From contig NZ_FOXP01000002.1 of the NCBI RefSeq assembly GCF_900115745.1, positions 310,001 through 374,000 of the forward strand: a stretch of 64,000 nucleotides of DNA, written 5' to 3'. The DNA comes from Sphingomonas rubra. GTDB lineage: Bacteria; Pseudomonadota; Alphaproteobacteria; Sphingomonadales; Sphingomonadaceae. Made by a program: the position numbers and the translations under genes. Position 1 is the first letter of the stretch. Every line of letters starts with the position of its first letter. The notes below the pieces were generated by a model. The model had not been told where the DNA came from. It made no database searches and saw only the letters and a list, made by a program, of their open reading frames with translations. Below are positions 26,075-35,861 of this stretch, piece after piece.

Positions 26075-27411
26075 GCGGCGTGCGCAGCAGGGCAGGGCGC
26101 CTTACCGGAACCATCGCACTGGCGCTCGCGCTAGCCGCCTGTGGCGGTCGCATCGTGCCGCCCGGCACGGTCGCCGATACGGCGGAGCCGGTACGCCCGT
26201 CCTCCCGCCCGCCGGCGCGTCCTGTGCATTACCTCGCCCGGCCCGATCAGCCGCAGAACGTGCGCCCATCGGACGGCCGCATCGTCGCGGCGACGCCGAT
26301 CGCGGCGCAAACCGTCTACCCGGTCGCCGGGGCGACGACGGCCGCCACGGCCGGGCTGGTCGCCGGGCCGCCGATCGCCTCGCTGCCGATCACGCCTGCG
26401 CAGGCGGAGGCGGCGCGGATCGCCTTCGCGCGCTCCTGTCCGGGGCTTATGCGGCGGACGGACACGTCGGGCCTGACGCGCGGCGCCGACTGGCGGCCCG
26501 CCTGTGCCGCGGCCAGCGCCGGCAGCGACGCGCGTGCCTTCTTCGCGCAGTATCTGGAGGCGGTGCAGGTCGGCGACGGCCGCGCCTTCGCGACCGGCTA
26601 TTACGAGCCGGAGATCCGCGGCTCGCTGGAGCGGCGCCCCGGCTACGAGGTGCCCGTCTACGGCCGCCCGACCGACCTGATCGACGTCGATCTCGGCCGC
26701 TTCTCCGACGATCTCAAGGGCAAGAAGGTGCGCGGCCGCGTCGATGGCAGCAACCTCGTTCCCTATTTCGACCGCACGCAGATCGAGGAGGGCGCGCTCG
26801 CCCGCACCGCGCCGGTCATCGCCTGGGCGGCGGACCCGGTGGAGATGTTCTTTCTCCAGATCCAGGGCTCCGGCCGGCTGCGGCTGCCCGACGGCGGCGG
26901 GGTGCTGCGCATCGGCTACGACACGCAGAACGGCCGCGCCTATACCGGCATCGGCAGCCTGATGCGTCAGCGGGGCCTGCTCGCACCCGGACAGGCGTCG
27001 ATGCAGGGCATCGTCGCCTGGCTGCGTGCCAACCCGGACCAGGGGCGCGCGCTGATGCGCGAGAACAAGAGCTTCGTCTTCTTCCGTGAGTTGGACGGCC
27101 CGCCGCAGGGCGCGATGGGCTACGCCGTCACGGGCCAGGTCAGCGCCGCCGCCGATCCCAAGTTCGTGCCGCTCGGCGCGCCCGTCTTCCTGTCGCTCGA
27201 CCGGGCCGACGCCAGCGGGCTGTGGGTGGCGCAGGACACCGGCGGCGCGATCAAGGGCGCCAACCGTTTCGACACCTTCTGGGGCGCTGGCCCGAACGCG
27301 GAGCTGACCGCGGGCGGCATGTCCGGGCGCGGCACGGCGTTCCTGCTGCTGCCGGCGGGCACGCTCGCGCGGCTCAACCCGGGCGCGGGCCTTGCGCCGC
27401 CTCAACCCTGA
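26071..27411 (+). CDS. mltA: Membrane-bound lytic murein transglycosylase A
   Basis: MltA cleaves peptidoglycan between MurNAc and GlcNAc, forming 1,6-anhydroMurNAc. The 446-residue lipoprotein has a signal ending LALAACGG. The MltA barrel begins near FATGYYEPEIRGSLERRPGYEVPVY, continues with DPVEMFFLQIQGSGRLRLPDG and ends with the 3D domain, VFLSLDRADASGLWVAQDTGGAIKGANRFDTFWG, whose Asp residues are catalytic in the family. The GTG start overlaps the Tim44-like stop. The Smr gene starts inside its last 20 bp. Confidence 0.95.
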   Translation: MSGVRSRAGRLTGTIALALALAACGGRIVPPGTVADTAEPVRPSSRPPARPVHYLARPDQPQNVRPSDGRIVAATPIAAQTVYPVAGATTAATAGLVAGPPIASLPITPAQAEAARIAFARSCPGLMRRTDTSGLTRGADWRPACAAASAGSDARAFFAQYLEAVQVGDGRAFATGYYEPEIRGSLERRPGYEVPVYGRPTDLIDVDLGRFSDDLKGKKVRGRVDGSNLVPYFDRTQIEEGALARTAPVIAWAADPVEMFFLQIQGSGRLRLPDGGGVLRIGYDTQNGRAYTGIGSLMRQRGLLAPGQASMQGIVAWLRANPDQGRALMRENKSFVFFRELDGPPQGAMGYAVTGQVSAAADPKFVPLGAPVFLSLDRADASGLWVAQDTGGAIKGANRFDTFWGAGPNAELTAGGMSGRGTAFLLLPAGTLARLNPGAGLAPPQP

Positions 27412-28021
27412 CGAGGCGGCGGCCTGGGGCCGGGTGATGGCCTCCGTCCGCCCGCTGAAAGCCGCCATCGTCCCCGTCTCGCTCCCTCAGCGCGAGCAGG
27501 AAGTACCACGTCCGGCACGACTGGGCGGGACGGGTGAGGGCGATTTCCGCGATGGTCCCAGCGACCGGGCGACCTTCGCCGCGATGCTTTTCCCGCAGCG
27601 CGTCCGCACGCCTCCCATCATTCGCACCCCGATCGCCGCACCGAAGCAGAAACCCGACCGCCAACCGCAGAACACGCTCGACGGATCGTGGGACAAGAAG
27701 CTCGGCCGCGGCATGGTGCTGCCCGACAGCAGCATCGACCTGCACGGCCACACGCTCGCCTCCGCGCACGCGCTGCTCGACCAGGGGCTCGACCGCGCGG
27801 TCCGGCGCGGCGACCGCGTGCTGCTGCTCGTCACCGGCAAGCCGCCCCGGCCGGAGAGCGAGCGCCCGCACGCGCGCGGCGCGATCCGTGCGGCGGTGGC
27901 CGACTGGCTCGCCGCCTCCCGCTTCGCCGACTCGATCGCCGCCGTGCGCGGCGCCCATCCGCGCCACGGCGGTCACGGCGCGCTCTACATCGTGCTCCGC
28001 CGTCCGCGTGGCCTACCCTGA
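27392..28021 (+). CDS. Smr-domain protein
   Basis: The 209-residue protein carries a C-terminal Smr domain: SSIDLHGHTLASAHALLDQGLDRAVRRGDRVLLLVTGK with the LDLHG-type start and the GHPRHGGHGALYIVLRR end with the conserved Gly-rich loop. Smr domains are nicking nucleases linked to MutS2 or, alone, to RNA processing in E. coli SmrB. The N-terminal 100 residues are poorly conserved. The TTG start, giving LRRLNPDEAAAWGRV, overlaps mltA and suggests cotranslation. The mltA-smr pair is commonly neighbouring in alphaproteobacteria. Confidence 0.87.
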   Translation: MRRLNPDEAAAWGRVMASVRPLKAAIVPVSLPQREQEVPRPARLGGTGEGDFRDGPSDRATFAAMLFPQRVRTPPIIRTPIAAPKQKPDRQPQNTLDGSWDKKLGRGMVLPDSSIDLHGHTLASAHALLDQGLDRAVRRGDRVLLLVTGKPPRPESERPHARGAIRAAVADWLAASRFADSIAAVRGAHPRHGGHGALYIVLRRPRGLP

Positions 28022-28023
28022 TC

Positions 28024-28089
28024 CGTTCGTGCTGATCGACGTGCAGCACAGGTAAGACTCATGCCCTTCGACGTCGCTCAGGGCGAACG
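28024..28089. repeat. Palindromic intergenic repeat, family A copy 2
   Basis: The left arm begins CGTTCGTGCTGATCGACGT at 28024, and the right arm, 28066-28089, reads CTTCGACGTCGCTCAGGGCG and beyond. These are diverged inverted copies and match the repeat at 12084-12164. It starts 3 nt after the smr stop, so it could also act as that operon's 3' end. Nothing else is visible before 28185. Confidence 0.7.
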
Positions 28090-28184
28090 ATAATCCTGGG
28101 GCCGCGCCTTTCTCGTGTTCCGGGTCACCGCAGAAAACCGGATCGCTGCCGGAACGAACGGCGGCACGGCGCGTCCCGCCTTTG

Positions 28185-30014
28185 ATGCCTTCTTCCCCGC
28201 GCCTCGCCCGCATCGCCGGCTGGATCGGCGGCATCCTGCTGGTCTTGTTGTTGGCACTCGGCTTCTTCCCCTGGGGCATGCTCCGCACCACGATCGAGGC
28301 GCGCGCGGGTGAGCGGTTCGGTCGCCCGGTGACGATCGGCGCGATGGAGCGCGTCGACCTGTTCGGCTTCACCCCCACCGTCGCGATCCGCGACGTGCGC
28401 GTGCCGCAGGCCGCCTGGGCGGGGCAGGGCGACCTCGCGCGCGTCCGCGCGGTCACCGTCACCTTCCCCGTCTGGCCGCTCCTCATCGGCGCCTTCCGCC
28501 CGTGCGACGTCGTCGCCGACGGCGTCCGCCTCGCCCTGGTCCGCGACGCGCGCGGTCGCACCAACTGGAGCAAGGGCGAGGAACAGGGCGGCGGCGGTCG
28601 CCCCTCGCTGTCCGGGCTGACGATCCGCGACGCGATCGTCTCCTACGCCGATGCCAAGCAGGACCGGCAGGTCACTTTGCGCCTCGCCGCCGATCCCGTC
28701 CGCGGGCTGCGCGGGACGGGGGAGGGGGCCGTGCGCGGCGCCCCCGTGCGCGTCTCGCTCGCCGGCGCGGCGATCGGCGATGGCGCCTGGCCGTTCCGGG
28801 CGCGGATCGACGGCGACGCGCTCGCCATGCGCGCCAGCGGCACCATGGACCGCGCGCTCGACACCGGCGCGATGACGCTCGACGTCACCGCCCGCGCCGC
28901 CGACCTGAGATATATCGACGCGGTGATCGAGGCGGGGCTGTTCGCCACCCGCCCCGCCGCGATGCGCGCGCACGTCCGCCACGACGACCGCCGCTGGACG
29001 ATCACCGACCTCAAGGGAACGATCGGTCGCTCCGACCTCGCCGGCCGCCTCACCGTCGACCAGGTCGACGGCCGCAACAAGATCGACGGCGCGCTGGAAT
29101 CGCGCCGCTTCGCCTTCGACGACCTGTCCTCGGCAAGAGGCCGCGCCGAGGGGCGTGCGCTGGAGGCGCGGATCGGCCCGCGTCTCGTCCCCAACACGCG
29201 CATCGACATCGGCGGGATCGACTCCACCGACGGTCGCCTCGCCTTTCGCGTCCACTCGATCATCGGCGAGGGGTCGGAAACCGTGATCGACATGCGCGGC
29301 GTGATGGTGATGGATCACCAACTGCTGACCCTCGCGCCGTTGCGCATGCGGATCGCGCAGGGCGTGGTCACCGGGCGCGCCGTGATCGACCAGCGCGGTG
29401 ACCGCGCGGTGCCGACGCTCACGCTCGACCTCGCCCTCGCCGACGGACGGGTCGCGACCTTCGCCGGTGGCGGCCAGATCACCGGCCGCATCGCGGCGCG
29501 CGCCCGGCTGCGGGGGGATGGCGACACCATCCGCGCCGCCGTCGGCCGGTCGAGCGGCTCGCTCGGCTTCGTCGCGCGCGACGGATCGCTGCCTGCGCGC
29601 TACGCCGCCGCGCTGGGGTTTGACGCGGGGCGGGCGCTGCTCGCCGATGCGGGCGATCGCGCGGGCCTGCGCTGCCTGGTCGCGCGGCTCGACATGCGGG
29701 GCGGCACCGGCCGCGGCGACCCGGTGATCGTCGACACCGCGATCAGCCAGCTGACCGGCAGCGGCACCGTGACCTTCCCCGACGAACGGCTCGCCTTCAC
29801 CCTGCGCGGCGCGCCCAAGCGCGAGGTGATCCTGCGCATCCCCGGCTCGGTGCGGGTCGGCGGCACGCTCCAGCAGCCCACGCTCACCGTGCCGCCGCAG
29901 GTCAAGTCGATCGGCAACATCTTCAAGGCAATCGGCAACCGGATCAGCGGCAACAGCGGCCCCGTCGCCACCGACGCCAACTGCGCGGCACTGGCGGCGA
30001 GGGCGCTGCGCTAA
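28185..30014 (+). CDS. AsmA family protein
   Basis: The 609-residue protein has one N-terminal transmembrane helix (IAGWIGGILLVLLLALGFFPWG), then a long beta-rich body with the AsmA pattern VTIGAMERVDLFGFTPTVAIRDVRVP and repeated amphipathic strands such as TDLKGTIGRSDLAGRLTVDQ and VTGRAVIDQRGDRAVPTLTLDLALADG. This matches AsmA-type proteins with a chorein-like lipid groove, implicated in moving phospholipids to the outer membrane. ATG 28185 is preferred over TTG 28182. It is a monocistronic gene between two repeat-bearing gaps. Confidence 0.87.
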   Translation: MPSSPRLARIAGWIGGILLVLLLALGFFPWGMLRTTIEARAGERFGRPVTIGAMERVDLFGFTPTVAIRDVRVPQAAWAGQGDLARVRAVTVTFPVWPLLIGAFRPCDVVADGVRLALVRDARGRTNWSKGEEQGGGGRPSLSGLTIRDAIVSYADAKQDRQVTLRLAADPVRGLRGTGEGAVRGAPVRVSLAGAAIGDGAWPFRARIDGDALAMRASGTMDRALDTGAMTLDVTARAADLRYIDAVIEAGLFATRPAAMRAHVRHDDRRWTITDLKGTIGRSDLAGRLTVDQVDGRNKIDGALESRRFAFDDLSSARGRAEGRALEARIGPRLVPNTRIDIGGIDSTDGRLAFRVHSIIGEGSETVIDMRGVMVMDHQLLTLAPLRMRIAQGVVTGRAVIDQRGDRAVPTLTLDLALADGRVATFAGGGQITGRIAARARLRGDGDTIRAAVGRSSGSLGFVARDGSLPARYAAALGFDAGRALLADAGDRAGLRCLVARLDMRGGTGRGDPVIVDTAISQLTGSGTVTFPDERLAFTLRGAPKREVILRIPGSVRVGGTLQQPTLTVPPQVKSIGNIFKAIGNRISGNSGPVATDANCAALAARALR

Positions 30015-30067
30015 AGCATCCACGTCGTGGCGACGTATGACGTTGCGATACCGCAGCTTCTCTCCGC

Positions 30068-30153
30068 CTCCCCGGCGAAGGCCGGGGCCCAGCTGGGTAA
30101 CGGATCGAATTACTTGCAAACCTCACCCCTCTGGCCCCCGGCCTTCGGGGAAG
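30068..30153. repeat. Palindromic repeat, family C
   Basis: The arms 30068-30092 and 30131-30153 are near inverted copies (core CCCCGGCGAAGGCCGGGG against CCCCGGCCTTCGGGG). The loop is about 38 nt. It lies between the converging asmA-like and gpsA genes and may act as a shared 3' end. Confidence 0.7.
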
Positions 30154-30190
30154 ACGAGCGGAGTTTCGCGACCACCCCCTTCGCAGGAGC

Positions 30191-31168
30191 CTACGCCACC
30201 TCGTCCCTCAGCGGCCGCGCCAGCAGGTCGCCGATCACCGCCTCCACCTCCGCGCCGTCGAGCAGCCGGCACACCGCCTCGGTCACCGGCATGTCGACCC
30301 CCGCCTCCACCGCCGCCTGCGCCAGCACGGGCGCGGTGAACGCCCCTTCCGCCACCGTGCGCCGGTCGGCGAGCAGCGCCGAAGCCGCCCGTCCCTGGCC
30401 GAGCCCGACCCCCAGCGAGAAATTGCGGCTGCTGGTCGAGGAACAAGTCAGCACCAGGTCGCCCAGTCCCGACAGTCCCGCCAGCGTCTCCGCCCGCGCG
30501 CCGCGCGCCAGGCCGAAGCGCGTCATCTCCGCGAAACCGCGCGCGATCAGCGCCGCCCGCGCGTTCTGGCCCAGGCCCGCGCCCTCGACCACGCCGCAGC
30601 CGATCGCCAGCACGTTCTTGACCGCGCCGCCGATCTCCGCGCCGATCACGTCGCTGGACGCGTAAGGACGGAAATGCGGGCTGGCGAGCCGCTCCGCCAG
30701 CCTCGCGCGCAACCCCGCATCCTCGCAGGCCAGCGTCACCGCGGTCGGCAATCCCTGCGCCACCTCGTGCGCGAAGGTCGGCCCCGACAGCACCGCCACG
30801 GCCGCATCCGGGTGCGCTGCCCGCGCGACCTCGCCGACCAGCCGACGGCTGCCCGCCTCGATCCCCTTGGCGCACAACACCAGCGGCCGCCCGCGCACCG
30901 GCGTCTCGGCCAGCACCGCGCCGACGTGCTGCGCCGGCGCCACCACCAGGAACGCGTCGACCGCGTCCAGCTCGCCCAGCTCCCCCGTCGCGCGGATCGA
31001 CGGCGACAGGGCGACGCCGCCCAGGAACGACCGGTTGACGTGCTCGTCGGTGATCGACGCGACCACCTCCGCCTCGCGCGCCCACAACAGCACCTCGCGC
31101 CCGCCATGCGCCGCTACCTGCGCCAGGGCGGTGCCCCAGGCGCCACCGCCGATCACGCCGATTCTCAT
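30191..31168 (-). CDS. gpsA: NAD(P)H-dependent glycerol-3-phosphate dehydrogenase
   Basis: GpsA makes sn-glycerol-3-phosphate for phospholipids. The 325-residue protein starts with the Rossmann loop [18 protein letters not shown]. It continues with [56 protein letters not shown] with the catalytic Lys, and [22 protein letters not shown]. Its ATG overlaps the tsaD stop as ATGA, the widespread tsaD-gpsA arrangement. Confidence 0.97.
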   Translation of the reverse strand: MRIGVIGGGAWGTALAQVAAHGGREVLLWAREAEVVASITDEHVNRSFLGGVALSPSIRATGELGELDAVDAFLVVAPAQHVGAVLAETPVRGRPLVLCAKGIEAGSRRLVGEVARAAHPDAAVAVLSGPTFAHEVAQGLPTAVTLACEDAGLRARLAERLASPHFRPYASSDVIGAEIGGAVKNVLAIGCGVVEGAGLGQNARAALIARGFAEMTRFGLARGARAETLAGLSGLGDLVLTCSSTSSRNFSLGVGLGQGRAASALLADRRTVAEGAFTAPVLAQAAVEAGVDMPVTEAVCRLLDGAEVEAVIGDLLARPLRDEVA

Positions 31169-32190
31169 GCCTTCACCCCCGCGCCCCTGACCGGCGCCGC
31201 GCCGGGATCGAGCGGCCAGCGCGGCCGTGCCGCCACGTCCAGCGGATCGACCAGCCCGGCCGCGAACCGTTCCGCTCCCGCCCAGGCGATCATCGCCGCA
31301 TTGTCGGTGCACAGCCACAGCGGCGGCGCGACGAAGCGGCGCCCATGCGCGGCGGCGAGGTCGCTCAGCGCGCCCCGCACCGCCGCGTTCGCCGCGACGC
31401 CGCCGGCGACCACCAGCGTCGACGCCTGCGGTGCCGCCGCCAGCGCGCGGGCGGTGCGGTCCAGCAGGCAGTCGACCACCGCCGCCTGGAACGACGCAGC
31501 CAGATCCTCGGACGAATGCTCGCCCACCGCGCGCGCCACCGCGCTTTTCAGCCCGGCAAAGGAGAAATGCGGCTCGGCCGCGCCCTTCAGCGGGCGGGGC
31601 AGGGGCACCGCGTGCGGGTTCCCCAGCGCCGCCGCCCGCTCCACCGCGGGGCCGCCGGGAAAGCCGAGCCCCAGCAGCTTGGCCGTCTTGTCGAACGCCT
31701 CGCCCGCCGCGTCGTCGATCGTCGTCGCCAGCCGGCGGTACGCGCCCACTCCCTCGACTAGCAACAACTGGCAATGCCCGCCCGACACCAGCAGCAGCAG
31801 GTAAGGGAAGTCGAGGTCCGGATCGGACAGCCGTGGGCTCAGCGCGTGTCCCTCCAGATGGTTGACCGCGACCAGCGGCTTGTTCGCGGCGTGGGCCAGC
31901 GCCTTGCCCGTGACCAGTCCCACCATCACGCCGCCGATCAGCCCCGGTCCGGCGGTGGCGGCGACCGCGTCGACGTCGGCCAGCGTCAGCCCGGCATCGG
32001 CGAACACCGCCTCGATCAGCGGCGGCAGCGCCTCGACATGCGCGCGCGCGGCGATCTCCGGCACCACGCCGCCGTACGGCGCGTGCGCCGCCTCCTGCCC
32101 GGCGAGCCGGTGCGCGAGCACGCGTCGGTCACCGGTTACCAGCGCGGCGGCAGTTTCGTCGCAGGATGATTCCAGCCCCAGGATCAGCAT
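31165..32190 (-). CDS. tsaD: tRNA N6-threonylcarbamoyladenosine transferase TsaD
   Basis: TsaD transfers the threonylcarbamoyl group to A37 of ANN-decoding tRNAs, with TsaB and TsaE. The 341-residue ASKHA protein has [45 protein letters not shown], the metal-binding [11 protein letters not shown] with two His, [13 protein letters not shown] and [13 protein letters not shown]. It is upstream of gpsA with coupled translation. The 200 bp between it and dapE show only an A+T-richer stretch around 32280-32350 and no gene. Confidence 0.97.
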   Translation of the reverse strand: MLILGLESSCDETAAALVTGDRRVLAHRLAGQEAAHAPYGGVVPEIAARAHVEALPPLIEAVFADAGLTLADVDAVAATAGPGLIGGVMVGLVTGKALAHAANKPLVAVNHLEGHALSPRLSDPDLDFPYLLLLVSGGHCQLLLVEGVGAYRRLATTIDDAAGEAFDKTAKLLGLGFPGGPAVERAAALGNPHAVPLPRPLKGAAEPHFSFAGLKSAVARAVGEHSSEDLAASFQAAVVDCLLDRTARALAAAPQASTLVVAGGVAANAAVRGALSDLAAAHGRRFVAPPLWLCTDNAAMIAWAGAERFAAGLVDPLDVAARPRWPLDPGAAPVRGAGVKA

Positions 32191-32391
32191 GGCCCCGCTC
32201 TACGCGAAACGTGCCGCCTTGGGTATGCCGCCCGCGCGGTGCTCCTGCGGGCGCAGCGACACGGGTCTTTCCACTGTCCTACCAGCCGCCGATCGGCTTA
32301 TACTCGGTACGGATAATACGCTCGCTCTTTCTCATTATCGCTCATTCGGAAACGGTCGACCCGAACTGTTTTCGTCCAGGGGTCAATCGAG

Positions 32392-33507
32392 TCAAGCAAG
32401 TGTGACGCTGCGCGCGATCACGTCGGCGTAGATGTCGGCCAGCGCGCGCAGGTCGTCCACCGCCACCGCCTCGTCGACCTGGTGCATCGTCGCGTTGAGC
32501 AGCCCGAACTCCACCGTCGGGCACAGTCGCGACAGGAAGCGCGCGTCGGAGGTGCCGCCGGTCGTCGACAGTTCCGGCACCAGCCCCACCCTGGCCTCGA
32601 TCGCGGCGGAGACGACGTCCGACAGCGGCCCCGGCTCGGTCAGGAACGCCTCGCCCGATACGCGGGCGGTCACCGTGCCGCCATGCGCCGCCGCGAGCGC
32701 GCCGATCCGCTCGACCAGCGCGTCGCCGCGCTGCTCGTCGTTGAAGCGGATCGACAGCCGCGCCCGCGCCGATGCCGGGATGACGTTGGTCGCGGGATTG
32801 CCGACATGGAGGTCGGTCACCTCGATGTTCGACGGCTGGAACCAGCGATTGCGCCGGTCGAGCACCACCGCGTCGATCTCGGCCAGCAGCCGCACCAGTC
32901 GCGGCACCGGATTGTCGGCGAGGTGCGGGTAGGCGACGTGCCCCTGCCGCCCGGCCACCTCGATCCAGATGTTGACCGACCCGCGCCGCCCGATCTTGAT
33001 CGTGTCCCCCAGCGTCCGTGCCGACGTCGGCTCGCCGACCAGGCACCAGTCGGGCCTGATCCCCCGCGCGGCCATGCGCTCGATCAGCGCCACCGTGCCG
33101 AACGTCGCCGGTCCCTCCTCGTCGCCGGTGACGACCAAGCTCAGCGTGCCCCCGCGCTGCCGGTCCGCCGCCGCGACGAAGGCGGCGACCGCGCCCTTCA
33201 TGTCCACCGCGCCGCGTCCGTAGAGCAGCCCGCCGCGCACCTCGCCCGACCAGGGCGACCCGGTCCAGCCTTCGCCCGCCGGCACCACGTCGACATGGCC
33301 GGCGAACGCCAGGTGCCGCCCGCCCTCGCCGCGCAGGGCGAGCAGGTTCTCGACCGGCCCGTCCGGCGCCTCGCCCGCGACGAAACGCTCGACCGCGAAG
33401 CCGATCGCGGCGAGCGCCTCCTCCAGCACGTCGAACACCGCCCCGCGCGCCGGCGTGACGCTCTCCGCCCGGATCAGCGCGGCGGCCAGCGCGACCGGAT
33501 CGGTCAT
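32392..33507 (-). CDS. dapE: Succinyl-diaminopimelate desuccinylase
   Basis: DapE hydrolyses N-succinyl-L,L-diaminopimelate in lysine and peptidoglycan precursor synthesis. The 371-residue M20 metallopeptidase has FAGHVDVVPAGEGWTGSPW with the first His and Asp, LYGRGAVDMKGAVAAFV, VVTGDEEGPATFGTVALI with Glu-Glu, WCLVGEPTSA and the C-terminal NATMHQVDEAV with the last His. The start ATG 33507 shares one base with the preceding stop; GTG 33510 is an alternative one codon upstream. Confidence 0.94.
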   Translation of the reverse strand: MTDPVALAAALIRAESVTPARGAVFDVLEEALAAIGFAVERFVAGEAPDGPVENLLALRGEGGRHLAFAGHVDVVPAGEGWTGSPWSGEVRGGLLYGRGAVDMKGAVAAFVAAADRQRGGTLSLVVTGDEEGPATFGTVALIERMAARGIRPDWCLVGEPTSARTLGDTIKIGRRGSVNIWIEVAGRQGHVAYPHLADNPVPRLVRLLAEIDAVVLDRRNRWFQPSNIEVTDLHVGNPATNVIPASARARLSIRFNDEQRGDALVERIGALAAAHGGTVTARVSGEAFLTEPGPLSDVVSAAIEARVGLVPELSTTGGTSDARFLSRLCPTVEFGLLNATMHQVDEAVAVDDLRALADIYADVIARSVTLA

Positions 33508-34172
33508 CACGACTGGGCCGGCTGCTCATATTGTTCGAGCACCCATTCCTCCTCCTGCGCGCCCGCGATCCAGTCCTGCATGAAACGATGGCCCAGCACC
33601 GCCTGCATGTACCCGGCTGCGAAACGCGCGATCGGCAGCTGGTAGGTGACGATGCGGGTGACGACCGGCGCGAACATGATGTCCGCCGCGCCGAACTCCC
33701 CGAACAGGAAGTCGCCGCCGCCACCGAACCGCGCGCGCGCCTGCGCCCACAGTTCCATGATCCGGTGCAGCTCGACCAGCACCGCGTCGCTCGGCCGCTT
33801 GCCCTCGAACACCTGGCGGATGTTCATCGGATGCTCGCGCCGGAGATTGGGGAAGGAGGAATGCATCTCCGCCGCCATCGACCGCGCCATCGCGCGCGCC
33901 GCCTCGTCCGCCGGCCAGAACCGGTCGCGGCCGACCTTGTCGGCGAGATAGTCGACGATCGCCAGGCTGTCCCACACCACCGCCTCGCCGTCCCACAGGA
34001 TCGGCACCTTGCCGGACGAGGGCGCGAACTCATCGCCCTGCCGCCGCTGGTTCCAGTCGGCGTCGTACATCGGCACGACCATTTCCTCGAACGGGAGGCC
34101 CGACTGCCGCACGGCGAGCCAGCCGCGCAGGGACCAGGACGAATAGGCTTTGTTGCCGATGATGAGCTTCAT
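33507..34172 (-). CDS. Glutathione S-transferase family protein
   Basis: This 221-residue protein has the GST N-terminal thioredoxin-like domain (MKLIIGNKAYSSWSLRGWLAVRQ, a Ser-type active-site region) with PILWDGEAVVWDSLAIVDYLAD, the G-site Ser, and an alpha-helical C-terminal domain. It resembles the stringent-starvation/maleylacetoacetate-isomerase-like GST group, but the substrate is open. It overlaps the dapE start by one base. ATG 34172 begins the fold directly; longer starts would run into the divergent promoter region. Confidence 0.87.
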   Translation of the reverse strand: MKLIIGNKAYSSWSLRGWLAVRQSGLPFEEMVVPMYDADWNQRRQGDEFAPSSGKVPILWDGEAVVWDSLAIVDYLADKVGRDRFWPADEAARAMARSMAAEMHSSFPNLRREHPMNIRQVFEGKRPSDAVLVELHRIMELWAQARARFGGGGDFLFGEFGAADIMFAPVVTRIVTYQLPIARFAAGYMQAVLGHRFMQDWIAGAQEEEWVLEQYEQPAQS

Positions 34173-34273
34173 GCGCGCCGACCTATCGCCTGCGTGGGCC
34201 AGCGGCAACGGTGGGATGGACAGGCGGGGCAAGCCATGGTCTGCTGCCACAAAGGGCGAAAGGGGGCAGCGAT

Positions 34274-35842
34274 ATGCGGGTCGGCGGATGGTTGGGGGGA
34301 TTGTTGTTGACGACGGTCGCGGCGCCCGTCGCGGCGGAGCCCGACGATCCGTTGCAGATGACGGTCGATCCCGCCGACCGCGCGGTGATGGCGGAGGCGG
34401 CATCGGCCGTCGCCGGCAACCCGCCCGATCTGGCGCGGCTGGACGCGGTGCTCGCCAAGCTGCCGCGGCCGACGCCGCTGCGCGGCATGGTGCAGGCGGC
34501 GCGCGCGGCCGTGTTCGCCAGCAAGGACCGGGTCGGCGACGCCGTCACCGCGGTGGAGGAGGCGATGCGCCTCCTGCCCGACGATCCTCGGCCCAAGCTC
34601 CTCGCCGTGCACATCCTGACCTTCGCGGGATCGCCGCAGCGCGCCGCTGACCTGTGGATGCAGGCGAGCCGCGAGTCGCCGGAGCGCGCGCGATTGAGCC
34701 ACCATTACGTCATGTCGGCACTGACCGGTCGCCTGCTCGACCTGGGCGATCGCGAGCGGGCCGAGCGGATCAACGCCCGGCTGGGCGAGATCGGTTTCGC
34801 CACCAGCCTCGCGCCCGAACGGTCCAGCGCCGCGCTCGCCCGAACGTACGGCGAGGTGCGGGCCAAGCGGGACGACCTCGCGATCCAGAGCGTCACCGCG
34901 ATCGGCGATCCCGACGACCTGCTGACGCTGTACGTCGACCGCCGCTATCAGGCCCTGTGGCCGCGCATCGCGGAATGGGCGACGCCGACGCTCGACGGCC
35001 AGTCGCGCCGCTATCTGGAGGAGCTGCGCGCGGACTGGACGGCGGCCGACGATTTCGACACGGCGACGGCCTACGCTCGCCAACTAGCGAGCCTCGGTGC
35101 CTATCCGGCGGTCGTGTCGCTGTTCCTGCCGATGTTTGACCGGATCGTGCCCGGCGAGTACCGGGAGGGCACCGAGTTCCTGACGCCGGTGGTCGCGCGT
35201 TCGCTGGTCAAGGTGGGTCGGCCGGCCGATGCGCGTGCGCTGCTCGACAAGGTGGCCGCGGCGATGCCGACGAACAATGGCGGAAGCGACCTGAACATCC
35301 TCGCCGCCCGGATGATGCTCGACGCCAACCAGCTCGGCTGGGCAGCGACGCTCAGCCGGGCCGACGCCTTTCTGGCCCGGGCGAAGCAGCTGGGCTCCAG
35401 CATCAACAGCTCGGCGACGTTGCAGGTCCGCGCGATGCGCGCCTGTGCGCTGGCCGGGCTGGGTCGTGCCGGCGAGGCGCAGGAGGATACCGCCGGGGTG
35501 CTGATCGCGGAGGCGGTGATGCCCGGGCCGGCGATGCAGCTCCACCTCTGCCACCGCGACGCCGCCATGGGCCGAGCATTGATCGTCCGCCGCCTGGCAG
35601 ACGAACGCACCCGCGACTGGGCGATGCGCTTCGTTCAACCGATCAAGCCCGACGCCTTTACTCCCTATGAGAAGCTGACGGAGCCGGTCGCGGAGGCAAT
35701 ACGATCCGCCCCTGACGTGCGCGCCGCGGTGGAAAAGGTCGGGCGCATCCTGCCGCAGCCGGTATTGGAGTCGCTCCCCGACAGCTTCGACCCGTTCCGA
35801 TCACGTCCGACCGCCGAGCCGCTCGACGACAGTGCGATCTGA
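34274..35842 (+). CDS. Large exported helical-repeat protein of unknown function
   Basis: The 522-residue product has a cleavable signal peptide (about MRVGGWLGGLLLTTVAAPVAAEP). The rest is Ala/Leu/Arg-rich helix, with TPR-like alternation (for example GDAVTAVEEAMRLLPDDPRPKLLAVHILTFAG and GRAGEAQEDTAGVLIAEAV). I cannot assign a family. It is single, divergent from the GST gene by about 100 bp and convergent with engB with about 19 bp between the ends. The periplasmic location is inferred from the signal peptide. Confidence 0.72.
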   Translation: MRVGGWLGGLLLTTVAAPVAAEPDDPLQMTVDPADRAVMAEAASAVAGNPPDLARLDAVLAKLPRPTPLRGMVQAARAAVFASKDRVGDAVTAVEEAMRLLPDDPRPKLLAVHILTFAGSPQRAADLWMQASRESPERARLSHHYVMSALTGRLLDLGDRERAERINARLGEIGFATSLAPERSSAALARTYGEVRAKRDDLAIQSVTAIGDPDDLLTLYVDRRYQALWPRIAEWATPTLDGQSRRYLEELRADWTAADDFDTATAYARQLASLGAYPAVVSLFLPMFDRIVPGEYREGTEFLTPVVARSLVKVGRPADARALLDKVAAAMPTNNGGSDLNILAARMMLDANQLGWAATLSRADAFLARAKQLGSSINSSATLQVRAMRACALAGLGRAGEAQEDTAGVLIAEAVMPGPAMQLHLCHRDAAMGRALIVRRLADERTRDWAMRFVQPIKPDAFTPYEKLTEPVAEAIRSAPDVRAAVEKVGRILPQPVLESLPDSFDPFRSRPTAEPLDDSAI

Positions 35843-35861
35843 GAGCGGGGCGGGGCGGCCC